Shown one piece after another: positions 27,323-35,516 of a DNA stretch of 64,000 bases (positions are counted from its first letter, which is position 1; the number at the start of each line of letters is the position of its first letter). The position numbers and the translations under genes were made by a program. This DNA is from Bacteroidota bacterium (lineage in GTDB: Bacteria > Bacteroidota > Bacteroidia > NS11-12g > UBA9320). The stretch is taken from NCBI GenBank assembly GCA_002746305.1, contig NVWV01000008.1, forward strand, positions 61,353 through 125,352. Direction: 5' to 3'. A model generated the notes under the pieces. That model saw only the letters and a list, made by a program, of their open reading frames with translations, was not told the DNA's origin and searched no databases.

Positions 27323-27784
27323 ATGAATTCCATTTTAATACTCGATTTAGATGGTGTTTTAATTACTACACCCCCCTGGAGAGCTGATGAAATGGATTCT
27401 GATGGATATTCGAAATTCAATATGAATTGTGTGAATAATTTAAATACATTTTTGTCCTTATCTGATTTCGAAATTTGGTTGAGCTCTTCAAGAAGAACAG
27501 TAAAGACCTTAACTGAATTCAATAAGATTTTTGAAAATCGAAACATTAAAAGTTGTATACATGCTTTCTTGCCTGAATACCCAGATTGTAAGACTAGAAA
27601 GGATGAAATATTAAGATTTATTAACGAACACAAAACTTCAGATTTCTTGATAATTGACGATGATAAATCACTAAACGGATTAGAAGAACGATATAAGGAA
27701 AAATTAATATTAACTGAATTGCAAAAAGGGTTTGATAAGGAAAAACTCAAATTAGCGATCCGAAAAATAGAGCAAAGAACATAA
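27323..27784 (+). CDS. HAD-like phosphatase, HAD_SAK type
   Basis: 153 residues from ATG 27323 (a TTG directly before is an alternative). Motif I is LILDLDGVL (D8 and D10), motif II the Ser cluster WLSSSRRTV, and motif III/IV FLIIDDDKSL. This matches the short HAD domain described in 'Swiss Army Knife' RNA repair systems and in stand-alone bacterial proteins. Probably a cytoplasmic phosphatase acting on a small or nucleotide substrate. The next repeat starts at its stop. Confidence 0.75.
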   Translation: MNSILILDLDGVLITTPPWRADEMDSDGYSKFNMNCVNNLNTFLSLSDFEIWLSSSRRTVKTLTEFNKIFENRNIKSCIHAFLPEYPDCKTRKDEILRFINEHKTSDFLIIDDDKSLNGLEERYKEKLILTELQKGFDKEKLKLAIRKIEQRT

Positions 27785-27918
27785 CAATGGCTACACATAA
27801 TTCGGCTACCTTGCTTTCGCATAGCTTCTACGAAGCAAAGAGTGCAATCCCAATGGATCTCGGGACGAAATTTATCGTACTTTTATACGCTACGTTTCAT
27901 GTACAGACCGTTATACAC
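27783..27918 (+). repeat. class A junction, 136 bp
   Basis: Begins TAACAATGGCTACACATAATTCGG at the end of the HAD gene (only the AAC core is conserved, so the left partner GTTAGGCAC at 27227 does not match and the cassette may be a hybrid). Carries AAGCTTCT/GAAGCAAAGAGTGC and CTACGTTTCATGTACAG. Right end GTTATACAC (27910-27918) pairs with 28766-28774. Confidence 0.75.
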
Positions 27919-27923
27919 AATAT

Positions 27924-28766
27924 ATGAAAATATCAAAATTAAGTCTTCTACTATTTATTCCGTTTATATCCTGCATGAATACAAACAATAAAAATGCACG
28001 GGATCATTATTTAAAAACAGAGGGTAAAATAGAAACGGACGATACCATAAAATTTAACACTCTTATCAAAGGAACAGGAAGTCCCACTATCGTTTTTGAG
28101 TCAGGATTAGGAACTCCTTTGAATAATTGGGATAGTATTCAAACAAGAATTTCTGACAACTACAAAACGATTTCTTACGATAGAAAAGGAATAGGAGAAT
28201 CTCCAGCCACAGATAATCCAAGGACTATCGAAAATTTAGTGAACGATTTAGACAATTTAATCAGTCAAAATAAAATTGATGGACCTATCATTTTAGTAGG
28301 TCACTCTCTTGGAGGTCATATTGTTAGAAAGTATCAACAGTCATTTCCATCCAAAGTTGTAGGCCTGTTCTTAATCGACCCGACCAATGAATACGTATAT
28401 GAAGAGGTTTTCAAACAAATGCCTCCAGAATCTGCAGATTCAATGAAGACGGCATGGGATAATAGTTATAATAAACAACCAATTGGAGTTTACAACGAGT
28501 GGAAAGAAGTTTATAACATTGACAAAATAATGAGAAAGAATCCATTACCTACAAATATTCCAATCACAATTCTCGTCTCTTACCAGGGAAATAATTTTAA
28601 TACTAAAAAGAACATCCAAATTAGGAAAAAGCTGTCTTCCGATTGGAAAAGAGATAAGCCCAATGTGAAAATATTAAGCACTACTAATAGTGGTCACTAC
28701 ATTCATCTTGGAGAACCTGAATGGGTTATCACTGAATTAGAAGCATATCTTAAAAACTTAAAATAG
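27924..28766 (+). CDS. alpha/beta hydrolase lipoprotein
   Basis: 280 residues. Lipobox ending at C17 (FIPFISC). The alpha/beta-hydrolase fold shows the nucleophile elbow GHSLGG with S128, the acid probably in FLIDPTNE (D152), and the catalytic His in NSGHYIHLGEP near residue 258. Predicted to be a lipid-anchored esterase or amidase at the outer face of a membrane; substrate unknown. One-gene cassette with perfect 9-bp complementary ends; the stop lies at the cassette end. Confidence 0.85.
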   Translation: MKISKLSLLLFIPFISCMNTNNKNARDHYLKTEGKIETDDTIKFNTLIKGTGSPTIVFESGLGTPLNNWDSIQTRISDNYKTISYDRKGIGESPATDNPRTIENLVNDLDNLISQNKIDGPIILVGHSLGGHIVRKYQQSFPSKVVGLFLIDPTNEYVYEEVFKQMPPESADSMKTAWDNSYNKQPIGVYNEWKEVYNIDKIMRKNPLPTNIPITILVSYQGNNFNTKKNIQIRKKLSSDWKRDKPNVKILSTTNSGHYIHLGEPEWVITELEAYLKNLK

Positions 28767-28988
28767 TGTATAACACTCTACATAGCAAATAGGTAGTTCG
28801 GTGGTTTACGAAAGCTCAGTGTTATTTACAAACACCGCCAAATAGAATACTACGCGATAGCGAAATGTGCTATTTTTGGCTTTTAAAATAGAAAAAGTAA
28901 AAACAAAATGTAAAAATTAGGCTTTGTGCTAATTCGAAATTTAGTGTATTTTTATATGCTACGTTTCATACACAAGACCGTTAGCCAC
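28766..28988 (+). repeat. class A junction, 223 bp, CTACGTTTCATACAC type
   Basis: Left end GTGTATAAC (28766-28774) pairs with 27910-27918. Contains the block GCCAAATAGAATACTACGCG at 28835-28887. Right end GTTAGCCAC (28980-28988); partner behind the next gene pair matches only over GCTAAC (30168-30173). Confidence 0.85.
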
Positions 28989-29016
28989 AAGCGGAACAAA
29001 TATCATAGCTTCACAA

Positions 29017-29583
29017 ATGGACTTACTGAAAGAATACATAAAGTCAAGAATTAACATTACAGATGACATACTTACAGAAGTAATAAGTCACTTTGAAATC
29101 AAAAACGTAAAAAAGAATAAATTTCTCATACGAAACGGTCAATTTATGAGCTATTATTATTTCATAAAATCAGGAGGAGTTAGAGTTTATTTAAATCACA
29201 ATGAAAAAGAAGTAGCCGCTTGGTTTTCTTTTGAAAAGAACTTTATAGTTGATATTGCAAGTTTAAATTCAAACAAACCTTCTTCTTATAACATTCAAGC
29301 TATTGAGGAAACTGAATTATTAGCAATTAGCAGAAATGATATGGACAAGCTATTCTCTAAATATAATGAATGGCAAGAGTTTGGTAGAAAATTATGGGAA
29401 AATGCATTTCTTGAAGTGGTAGATATGATGATTATGCACCAAACTTTAACAGCTGAAGAAAGATATTTGGAATTAATGAAAAAGTCAGATTTTTTTCACA
29501 GGATTCCTTTGAAACAATTATCAACTTTCTTAGGCATTACCCCAACCTCATTGAGTAGAATAAGAAATAAGATAGTACGATGA
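29017..29583 (+). CDS. Crp/Fnr-family cyclic-nucleotide-binding-type regulator
   Basis: 188 residues. An N-terminal cNMP-binding-like beta barrel (about 20-115, with IRNGQFMSYYYFIKSGGVRVY) is followed by a long helix and a C-terminal helix-turn-helix (PLKQLSTFLGITPTSLSRIRNKI). Bacteroidetal members of this type usually activate a neighbouring gene. It shares a cassette with an isochorismatase-like gene 76 bp downstream, with a possible promoter (TAACTTTG) at 29624-29631 between them. Confidence 0.82.
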   Translation: MDLLKEYIKSRINITDDILTEVISHFEIKNVKKNKFLIRNGQFMSYYYFIKSGGVRVYLNHNEKEVAAWFSFEKNFIVDIASLNSNKPSSYNIQAIEETELLAISRNDMDKLFSKYNEWQEFGRKLWENAFLEVVDMMIMHQTLTAEERYLELMKKSDFFHRIPLKQLSTFLGITPTSLSRIRNKIVR

Positions 29584-29623
29584 TTTCTTGCCAAATGGCA
29601 ATTTTATGAGAGTAGCTGTATTG

Positions 29624-29631
29624 TAACTTTG
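29624..29631 (+). promoter_or_regulatory. -7 box before the isochorismatase-like gene
   Basis: TAACTTTG matches TAnnTTTG perfectly and lies 29 bases before the ATG at 29660, between the regulator and its likely target. A TTG about 20 bases upstream was not seen clearly, so only the -7 part is supported. Confidence 0.5.
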
Positions 29632-29659
29632 TATTTCACACTATAAAATATTACAAATT

Positions 29660-30172
29660 ATGAAAAAACAAATGCAGAATAAGGCCTTAGTCATCATCGA
29701 TATCCAAAATGACATAACAAAAAACTATAAAGAAATAATTGATAATATAAATAAGTCTATCGATTGGGCTGTAGAAAATGAGATTCACGTTCTTTACATA
29801 CGACATGAGTTCTTGTCCGAAAAAATGAGAACATTTAGACCGAATACAGTTGGTTCTGAATTAGCCCCAGATTTAAAAATGGCATCAAAAAATATATTTA
29901 CAAAAAACAAAGGAAGTGTATTAAGTAGTGGGGAGTTTGTAGAATTTATCGAATCAAACAAAATAAACGAATTTTACCTTGTGGGTGCAGATGCCGTTGC
30001 CTGTGTAAAAACATCAAATAATCAACTGACCAAGGCTGGATATAAAGTGAGTGTTTTGTCTGACTGTATAACTAGTTATGATAAAAGAAAGATTGATGAA
30101 ATGCTAAATTATTACAGCAAAAAAGGAAGTGAAATAATTACTCTAAATGAATTAAAAAAAGCCAGCCGCTAA
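29660..30172 (+). CDS. isochorismatase-like cysteine hydrolase
   Basis: 170 residues of the isochorismatase/nicotinamidase fold. The catalytic triad is visible: D14 in ALVIIDIQNDI, a Lys in FTKNKGSV (about 82-84) and C115 in VGADAVACVKTS. Such enzymes hydrolyse amides or vinyl ethers in the cytoplasm. It probably belongs functionally to the Crp-type regulator upstream in the same cassette; the target molecule is unknown. Confidence 0.87.
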   Translation: MKKQMQNKALVIIDIQNDITKNYKEIIDNINKSIDWAVENEIHVLYIRHEFLSEKMRTFRPNTVGSELAPDLKMASKNIFTKNKGSVLSSGEFVEFIESNKINEFYLVGADAVACVKTSNNQLTKAGYKVSVLSDCITSYDKRKIDEMLNYYSKKGSEIITLNELKKASR

Positions 30173-30299
30173 CAAAGTATAAAATAATAGCCTGAAATAG
30201 TAGTAAATATGAACATTGTAGCCCGCAACAACATTAGTAGTAAATTGAAAAATTCTACTCCCGAAATCGGCTACTATTCTTATACAAAACGTTGGCAAC
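30165..30299 (+). repeat. class A junction, 135 bp
   Basis: Left end AGCCGCTAAC overlaps the isochorismatase stop and pairs weakly with GTTAGC at 28980. Arms GTATAAAATAATAG and CTACTATTCTTATAC are complementary. Right end GTTGGCAAC (30291-30299) pairs exactly with 30824-30832. Confidence 0.82.
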
Positions 30300-30320
30300 A
30301 AGCTAAAAAAAAACATTAAT

Positions 30321-30521
30321 ATGAAAAGAAAACTTACAGGAAGTGATGGAATGGCAATAATTATTCCAGATGGATATCGTGGCCTTCAGGGTTCAGATGG
30401 TAGAATGGTTCCGATTCCACCGGGAGGAAGAGGATTACAAGGTAGCGACGGAAGAATGATTGCAATAAGAGCAGGTGCGAGAGGACTTCAAGGTAGTGAT
30501 GGAAGAATGCGAAATAAATAA
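30321..30521 (+). CDS. 66-residue tandem-repeat protein (GLQGSDGRM repeats)
   Basis: Three and a half repeats of 17 residues: GSDGMAIIIPDGYRGLQ, GSDGRMVPIPPGGRGLQ, GSDGRMIAIRAGARGLQ, GSDGRM. Gly makes up about a quarter of the protein; no Cys, Trp or His. There is no signal peptide. It resembles neither a known antifreeze, collagen-like nor RTX repeat closely. It could be a structural peptide, a substrate for modification or a repeat-binding module; I cannot say. ATG with AACATTAATATG context; it is the first gene of a two-gene cassette with exact 9-bp complementary ends. Confidence 0.6.
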   Translation: MKRKLTGSDGMAIIIPDGYRGLQGSDGRMVPIPPGGRGLQGSDGRMIAIRAGARGLQGSDGRMRNK

Positions 30522-30542
30522 TTTTGTTAGACCTAAAAAAGT

Positions 30543-30818
30543 ATGACTGAATCGGACTTGAGTGAAATAGAACGCAGAATAAATAACTCGACTAAAGGAA
30601 ATTAGATTCCAATGATTGAGGGAATAACACACGAATCGGGTTCAGATTTTATAATGACAAACGTCAGAAATAAAGATGATTACAAGAATTCTGAAAGAGG
30701 TCAGGATATTGAACTAAATGGTGGAACAAAAGATGATATTATTTTTATGGCAAATGCCAAACAAAATATTCAGAAATTGATTGCCGAAATTAGGAAACTG
30801 AAAAACAAAACGAAATAA
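30543..30818 (+). pseudogene. short protein of the SxIEGRDHxSGS family, broken by an in-frame amber codon
   Basis: Reading from ATG 30543 gives MTESDLSEIERRINNSTKGN, then TAG at 30603-30605, then in the same frame IPMIEGITHESGSDFIMTNV and onward to 30818. From memory of related proteins (N-terminal MTE..L..IE.R.NAATPGPW, then S.IEGRDH.SGS.FIMT...RGEDIEL.GAT..D..FIA.ARQD...L), the TAG sits where Trp (TGG) is expected. So it is probably one gene inactivated by TGG to TAG, not two genes; the remaining ORF 30612-30818 could still be translated as a fragment. Confidence 0.7.
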
Positions 30819-30823
30819 AGCCA

Positions 30824-30960
30824 GTTGCCAACACCGTATATAATTTATTGCTAGTTCTAGCCTACTTACGAAAATCCTCGCGGATTTTCTATTCGGTTTG
30901 TATTCGCTAAATTAGGTGCTTAAAACACGCAACAAACCATATACAAACACGTTGGCAAAC
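30824..30960 (+). repeat. class A-like junction with GGATTTTC hairpin, 137 bp
   Basis: Left end GTTGCCAAC (30824-30832) pairs with 30291-30299. Central AAATCCTCGCGGATTT forms a hairpin. Left arm GTATATAATTTATTGC and right arm GCAACAAACCATATAC are complementary. Right end GTTGGCAAAC (30951-30960) pairs over GCCAAC with 31468-31473. Confidence 0.85.
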
Positions 30961-30971
30961 ATTAAATACAT

Positions 30972-31454
30972 ATGAAAAAAACGATATATTTAATTCTAAC
31001 ATTAATAACCCTTGCTAGCTGCTCTTCAAAGTACGAGTTTTGGGATGTTAACAAATTCAAAATTTCTGAAGCTGCATTAATAGATAATGAAAAAGTAACG
31101 GTTATATATTATAGCAGAGGACCTTTTAACGATGAAGTGGAACATGGATTCTATACCCATGCTGTTGTAATATCCAATACTTCACTTGACACTCTAAATG
31201 TTTTAACTTTTCCCGATTCGGATTTGGACAATATCACTCATGATAATAATGTCTTAACGTATAATGATCATCCAATTATTACTGACTTGGTTTCAGGCAT
31301 GAATCTTCCAAAAGAAATGGCTGATAAAATCAAGGAAATCGATCCAGAAAAAGCAACATGGGAAAAACATTTTAAAGTTGTAAGGGACCCAGAATTTGAT
31401 AACGTGGCTGACAATAATTATGAAACTGTAATTGGCTCTCTTACTAGAAAATAA
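30972..31454 (+). CDS. lipoprotein of unknown function
   Basis: 160 residues. A lipoprotein signal ends at C17 (LITLASC). The mature part is acidic and beta-rich (KVTVIYYSRGPFNDEVEHGF, THAVVISNTSLDTLNVL), with no family I know. Likely anchored in the inner or outer membrane facing the periplasm. One-gene cassette bounded by GTTGGC (30951) and GCCAAC (31468). Confidence 0.65.
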   Translation: MKKTIYLILTLITLASCSSKYEFWDVNKFKISEAALIDNEKVTVIYYSRGPFNDEVEHGFYTHAVVISNTSLDTLNVLTFPDSDLDNITHDNNVLTYNDHPIITDLVSGMNLPKEMADKIKEIDPEKATWEKHFKVVRDPEFDNVADNNYETVIGSLTRK

Positions 31455-31463
31455 AGAAAAACG

Positions 31464-31560
31464 ATTCGCCAACAATATGTATAATTAATTGCTACCGAAT
31501 TTCCTTGGCGGAAAATCATTGTTGATTTCCCGCAACTAATCATACACAAACCGTTGTATG
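31464..31560 (+). repeat. compact attC-like junction, 97 bp, clear nested palindrome
   Basis: Left end ATTCGCCAAC and right end GTTGTATG (31553-31560, partner 32913-32920). Outer arms GTATAATTAATTGC and GCAACTAATCATAC are complementary with two mismatched bases; an inner hairpin is formed by GGCGGAAAATC and GATTTCCCGC. This is one of the cleanest attC-like folds in the window. Confidence 0.87.
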
Positions 31561-31593
31561 TAATTAAAAGAAACATAAAACCGTTTTGAAAGA

Positions 31594-32892
31594 ATGAAGC
31601 TTAAAAAATCCCATATATGTCTACTTGTCATTCTTATTTTGACTCTGGCTCACAACAAGGTACAGGCTTGTAGTATGTACAAAATAACCATTGACGGAAA
31701 AACAATGGTTGGCTGTAACCACGATGCTTGGTTAACTACACCAAAAATATGGTTTGAGAATACGAAGCAACAAAAAGAATACGGTGCCGCATTTACCGGA
31801 GCAAGAGAAGTATCTGCTAACAGAACAGCTCCACAATCAGGTATGAATACAGCAGGTCTTACATTTTCACGCTTGACTTCATACTATCCTTTACAAAAGA
31901 ACCCATTTACTGACAGATTAAAAATCTCCGATGAGATAGAATACTTAACAAATATTTTGCATAAATGTGAAAATGTAAAAGAAGTTAGAAGATACATTGA
32001 GCAATATGACCATAGTAGATTTATTGATGACATCTTCATTTATATCGACAATTCTGGCGACTATTTGATTGTTGAACCTTACAAACTTATTGAAGGTAAT
32101 GACCCCAATTATGTTCTCGCCAACTTTTGTCCTTCTATAACAGATAATGAGCAAGCTAGAAAATTTGACCGATACCGAAACGGAGAAGATTTTTTAAAAA
32201 CAAACAAAATAGAACCTTCATTAGATTATGGTACAGCTTTATCAGATACGATGCACGTTAGTAGAAAAAGAAATGGAGATGGCACACTTCTTACTTCAAT
32301 ATGGGATACGAAAGACATAAGAGTAAACCTCTACTTTTACCATTCATATGATAAGAGTTTACAATTTGACTTGTCTGAACAACTAAAAAAAGGAGATCAC
32401 ATCCTGAATATTACAAAATTATTTCCTAAAAACTCAGAATTTGAGAGACTTGTCAACTATAAAACCCCCTCAAACACTATTGAATTAAGAATCTTACTTG
32501 TAATTCTTGCAGGATTATTAGCTCTGTTTTCTTTTGTCTTAGGTATTTCTCCAATTTGGAAAAAAAAGTATGCAACAGTTTCTCTTAGATCAGCTGTGAT
32601 ATTTTCGTTACTAAACTTGATACTTATTGCTTATATCGCAGTGTTAATTACGAATAAAAGCATTTTCTATTTTGATGTTCCCTATAAACATTATAATTCA
32701 AGTTTAATAAGTGCTTCGTCTTACACTCCATTTTTACTTTTGCTAACATTTGGACCTATTTTAGTCTATACAATAAACAGACTAAAATCAGATGAAATCA
32801 AGCTTTGGATTAAAGCAATATTGGTTTCAAATAATATAGTATACCTCGTTTTGGTTTTAGGATTTGCATATTGGGGATTGTACAATTTTTGA
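31594..32892 (+). CDS. secreted linear-amide C-N hydrolase with C-terminal membrane domain
   Basis: 432 residues. Signal peptide about 1-25 (ending KVQA) places C26 at the new N terminus (CSMYKITIDGKTMVGCNHDAW), which fits an N-terminal-nucleophile choloylglycine-hydrolase-like amidase. HDAWLT and the Asn/Arg later (SANRTAPQSGMN) fit the clan. From about residue 300 there are four membrane segments, an unusual addition. It would act outside the cytoplasm, tethered to the membrane. One-gene cassette with exact 8-bp complementary ends. Confidence 0.75.
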   Translation: MKLKKSHICLLVILILTLAHNKVQACSMYKITIDGKTMVGCNHDAWLTTPKIWFENTKQQKEYGAAFTGAREVSANRTAPQSGMNTAGLTFSRLTSYYPLQKNPFTDRLKISDEIEYLTNILHKCENVKEVRRYIEQYDHSRFIDDIFIYIDNSGDYLIVEPYKLIEGNDPNYVLANFCPSITDNEQARKFDRYRNGEDFLKTNKIEPSLDYGTALSDTMHVSRKRNGDGTLLTSIWDTKDIRVNLYFYHSYDKSLQFDLSEQLKKGDHILNITKLFPKNSEFERLVNYKTPSNTIELRILLVILAGLLALFSFVLGISPIWKKKYATVSLRSAVIFSLLNLILIAYIAVLITNKSIFYFDVPYKHYNSSLISASSYTPFLLLLTFGPILVYTINRLKSDEIKLWIKAILVSNNIVYLVLVLGFAYWGLYNF

Positions 32893-32912
32893 AGCTAGAA
32901 CAATGAAAACTG

Positions 32913-32983
32913 CATACAACAATGTATATGAAATCATAGCACCCTACGGGATGCAACGACACCATACACTAAGCGTTACCTGC
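32913..32983 (+). repeat. compact attC-like junction, 71 bp
   Basis: Left end CATACAAC (32913-32920) pairs with 31553-31560; right end GTTACCTGC (32975-32983) pairs exactly with 33642-33650. The terminal hairpin is GCACCC TAC GGGATGC, with arms GTATATG and CCATACAC. Confidence 0.88.
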
Positions 32984-33020
32984 AAGTTGAAAAACTTAAG
33001 AATAAAACCAATAAGTACAT

Positions 33021-33659
33021 ATGAGTAATAAAATTACATTTTTTATCGGAATACTTGGAGTTAGTCTCTTTGTTGTTTCTTCAATCGTTGGTGGAATGCT
33101 AATTGAAAACTATAGCTTGACAAGCCAATATATAAGTGAAACCTATGCAATTGATACAGAGTATGGAATTATTTTAAGAACCTTTGGTTTTATCCCGAGT
33201 GGAGTTCTTCTTACTATTTTTTGTTTTCTTGGATTTAAATATTTTCAGCCGTCTAAGTTTACCAAAATCGGATTTTATGGATTGGGAATATTTTACGGTT
33301 TGGCCACAGTAATTGTTGGATTCTTCCCCTGTGATAGCGGTTGTAACAAAGAATCTATTGATCCAAGCTTTTCTCAGGTAATTCATAATCTAACAGGGTT
33401 ATTGACATATATATTCGTTCCTATTAGTATTATCCTGATTGGTGTTGGCTTGAAACAACTACCGAATCATAATAAATTATCAATTCAAGCAATCACTTAT
33501 GGAATAATAAGCATTCTGTTTATCTATTTGTTGTCCTCTGGCTCAAATCCTGAATATATTGGCTTATATCAGCGAATTGTAGAAACCATATTTATTATTT
33601 GGATAATAACTTGTGCTATTGCAATAAAAAACCAAATACCAGCAGGTAACAACGTATAA
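33021..33659 (+). CDS. DUF998-type membrane protein
   Basis: 212 residues with six hydrophobic segments. Motifs YSLTSQYISETYA after helix 1 and FFPCDSGC after helix 3 are typical of the DUF998/YwaF-like family found across bacteria. Function unknown; an inner-membrane protein. The cassette end GCAGGTAAC (33642-33650) is inside the gene, so the last residues (AGNNV) and stop come from the repeat. Confidence 0.75.
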   Translation: MSNKITFFIGILGVSLFVVSSIVGGMLIENYSLTSQYISETYAIDTEYGIILRTFGFIPSGVLLTIFCFLGFKYFQPSKFTKIGFYGLGIFYGLATVIVGFFPCDSGCNKESIDPSFSQVIHNLTGLLTYIFVPISIILIGVGLKQLPNHNKLSIQAITYGIISILFIYLLSSGSNPEYIGLYQRIVETIFIIWIITCAIAIKNQIPAGNNV

Positions 33660-33707
33660 ATTAGTTACTTAGAACACGCAACTAATCATATACAAACCTT
33701 GGACACC
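33642..33707 (+). repeat. shortest well-formed attC-like junction, 66 bp
   Basis: Left end GCAGGTAAC pairs exactly with 32975-32983; right end CTTGGACACC (33698-33707) pairs 8 of 10 with 34475-34484. Arms GTATAAATTAGTT and AACTAATCATATAC are nearly perfect complements around a short CTTAGAACACGC loop, the size of a canonical attC. Confidence 0.88.
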
Positions 33708-33720
33708 ATAAAAAAAGACC

Positions 33721-34470
33721 TTGAAAAAACTAACAACCGTATTACTGACATTGTTGATCGCTTGCGGACAAAATCAACCTTCGGAATCACAAACTGATGA
33801 AATTTGTGAACCCTTAAATCAAAGACACGAAGAGATTAAGGATACTGTTTTTCAGCTAATCGATACAGACATAAAACTACCAAAAGTTAACGGAGATATT
33901 ATAGACCAACAATCTTGGACTGACAAAAATGGAACTTGGCATTGTGTACTAACAGAATTGATTGATGTTCCAAACGAATTTGCGGAATTCAGACTTTATA
34001 AATTTAAAGAAAACCAACAAGGAACACTTTTGGAACAACAAGTATATATCGATAGTATTAGTTGCGGAGCAGCTGATGTAGTTGCAGAAAGTGATACTAA
34101 AAAACTTATTATATCAGACATTGATAATGACAACAAGGGGGAAGTAACATTTGCCTATACGTTAAGTTGCACTTATGATGTCTCCCCTCAACGTAGAATT
34201 TTGATTGTAAATATTGACAGGAGTATGCATAGATTAGTCGGGTATACATTAGATTATGGTCCTGCAGTTCCGGACCCCAATGACTTAAATCTCGAAAACT
34301 ATGAGAAAGATGAAAACGGTTATTGGCCCCCTCCTGTTACTTCGGGACGATATGAAAGTGAGAAAGAATTTAGCCAATTATCTGACACATTTCTTATTCA
34401 CGCAAAAAAGATTTGGCTGGAAATTTTGAATGCAGAGTATGATATTATACAGAAAGAAATGAAAAATTAA
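33721..34470 (+). CDS. lipoprotein of unknown function
   Basis: 249 residues from a TTG start (MKKLTTVLLTLLIACGQNQP), lipobox ending at C15. The mature region is acidic, with a repeated-strand pattern (LIISDIDNDNKGEVTFAYTLSC) common in lipid-anchored proteins related to M949_RS01915-type surface polysaccharide or calcium-loop proteins, but I do not assign one. TTG start is preferred because no ATG precedes the signal. One-gene cassette with 8/10 matching ends. Confidence 0.65.
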   Translation: MKKLTTVLLTLLIACGQNQPSESQTDEICEPLNQRHEEIKDTVFQLIDTDIKLPKVNGDIIDQQSWTDKNGTWHCVLTELIDVPNEFAEFRLYKFKENQQGTLLEQQVYIDSISCGAADVVAESDTKKLIISDIDNDNKGEVTFAYTLSCTYDVSPQRRILIVNIDRSMHRLVGYTLDYGPAVPDPNDLNLENYEKDENGYWPPPVTSGRYESEKEFSQLSDTFLIHAKKIWLEILNAEYDIIQKEMKN

Positions 34471-34474
34471 AAAC

Positions 34475-34685
34475 GGTGCCCAACAAAAACTATGCGTAAT
34501 GCGGGTTTTCTACTAAACCGAAAGATTAGTGCTCATTTACAAAGTCTGCCAAATAGAATATTACGTGATAGCGAAATGTGCTACTTTTGGCTTTTAAGAA
34601 TGAATAAAATAAAAAATAGCTCTGTGATAATCCGAAAAGTTAGCCTCTTTTTTAACGCTACGTTTCATATACAAACCGTTCTCTG
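34475..34685 (+). repeat. class A junction, 211 bp
   Basis: Left end GGTGCCCAAC pairs with 33698-33707. Holds the GCCAAATAGAATATTACG block at 34548-34597 and ends GTTCTCTG (34678-34685), which pairs exactly with 35376-35383. A 66-codon frame inside it (34492-34692) is repeat sequence, not a gene. Confidence 0.86.
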
Positions 34686-34704
34686 CAATTAAAAACAAAA
34701 TAAG

Positions 34705-35370
34705 ATGAAAAAAATACTGTTCATTTCCTTTTTTATACTGAACCTTCTTGGTCACTCATACGGACAAGTAAGCTGCGAAGATTACAAAATAGTTTCCATT
34801 TTTGATATTCCGCCAACTCCACAAACGCCTGGGGGGAATTACTTTTTGTTACTGTTGACCCTCGATGCAGATAATCTAAATAACATTGACATTTACGCAA
34901 ATTTGTTTTTTACAAATGACTTAGGCGACACGATTTCTATTCCTACAGGGCCGAGCAGCACACTTCCCAGATACGCATCCGATACAATTCTATACATTTT
35001 AAAACTAAATTCTACCAGTTCAAATCAAGATTTTCCAGAAAATTTTAAAGGTAAATTGGTTATAGTACATATCACACAATTAATATGTGAAGTGGATTAT
35101 TCGAATGTATTATTGAGCACAAATAATGCTAATACAGATTCTGAGATAACTATTTTTCCTAATCCATTTGTAAATTTTATTAGAATCGAGTCAGATAAAC
35201 TCATTCGTAGCATATTGGTAGTAGGCTATGACGGAAGAACAGTCGATAAATCTTATCCGAAAGCCTATTCTCATCAAATAAATATGGAAAAACTTAGTAT
35301 GGGTGTATACTCGGTGGTTGTTCAATTTGAGAACGGTGAAACTGGCATATATAAAGTTATAAAAATATAA
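34705..35370 (+). CDS. secreted protein with T9SS type A sorting tail
   Basis: 221 residues: signal peptide 1-20 (NLLGHSYGQ), a beta-rich middle part (about 25-140), and a C-terminal sorting domain (ITIFPNPFVNFIRIESDKL ... GVYSVVVQFENGETGIYKVIKI) used by the type IX secretion system. So this cassette product should be exported across the outer membrane. The middle region has no recognised domain. One-gene cassette with 8-bp complementary ends. Confidence 0.75.
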   Translation: MKKILFISFFILNLLGHSYGQVSCEDYKIVSIFDIPPTPQTPGGNYFLLLLTLDADNLNNIDIYANLFFTNDLGDTISIPTGPSSTLPRYASDTILYILKLNSTSSNQDFPENFKGKLVIVHITQLICEVDYSNVLLSTNNANTDSEITIFPNPFVNFIRIESDKLIRSILVVGYDGRTVDKSYPKAYSHQINMEKLSMGVYSVVVQFENGETGIYKVIKI

Positions 35371-35375
35371 AAATA

Positions 35376-35449
35376 CAGAGAACAATGTATATACGGCGAT
35401 GCTCCTTAGACGGTCGCACTGCATATATACAAACCGTTCAGTTGAATTC
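35376..35449 (+). repeat. compact attC-like junction, 74 bp
   Basis: Left end CAGAGAAC (35376-35383) pairs with 34678-34685. Arms TGTATATACGGCGATGC and GCACTGCATATATACA are complementary with gaps. Right end GTTCAGTTGAATTC (35436-35449) starts the gene-less unit. Confidence 0.87.
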
Positions 35450-35516
35450 AGCCAAAGGCTGACCTAAACCACTTCGCCTTTTCAGGCTCTCATTGGTTTT
35501 GGGAATTCAACTGAAC
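35436..35516 (+). repeat. gene-less 81-bp cassette
   Basis: Starts GTTCAGTTGAATTC and ends GAATTCAACTGAAC, a 14-bp perfect inverted repeat, with only inner hairpins between (CAGCCAAAGGCTG; AAACC...GGTTT) and no ORF. A second copy with a few changes lies at 49074-49153. It has the shape of a cassette that carries no gene. Confidence 0.8.

Noticed and set aside
34492..34692. 66-residue ORF inside a junction
   Set aside because: It translates the class A repeat (including the GCCAAATAGAATATTACG block), so it is repeat sequence with no gene-like features.
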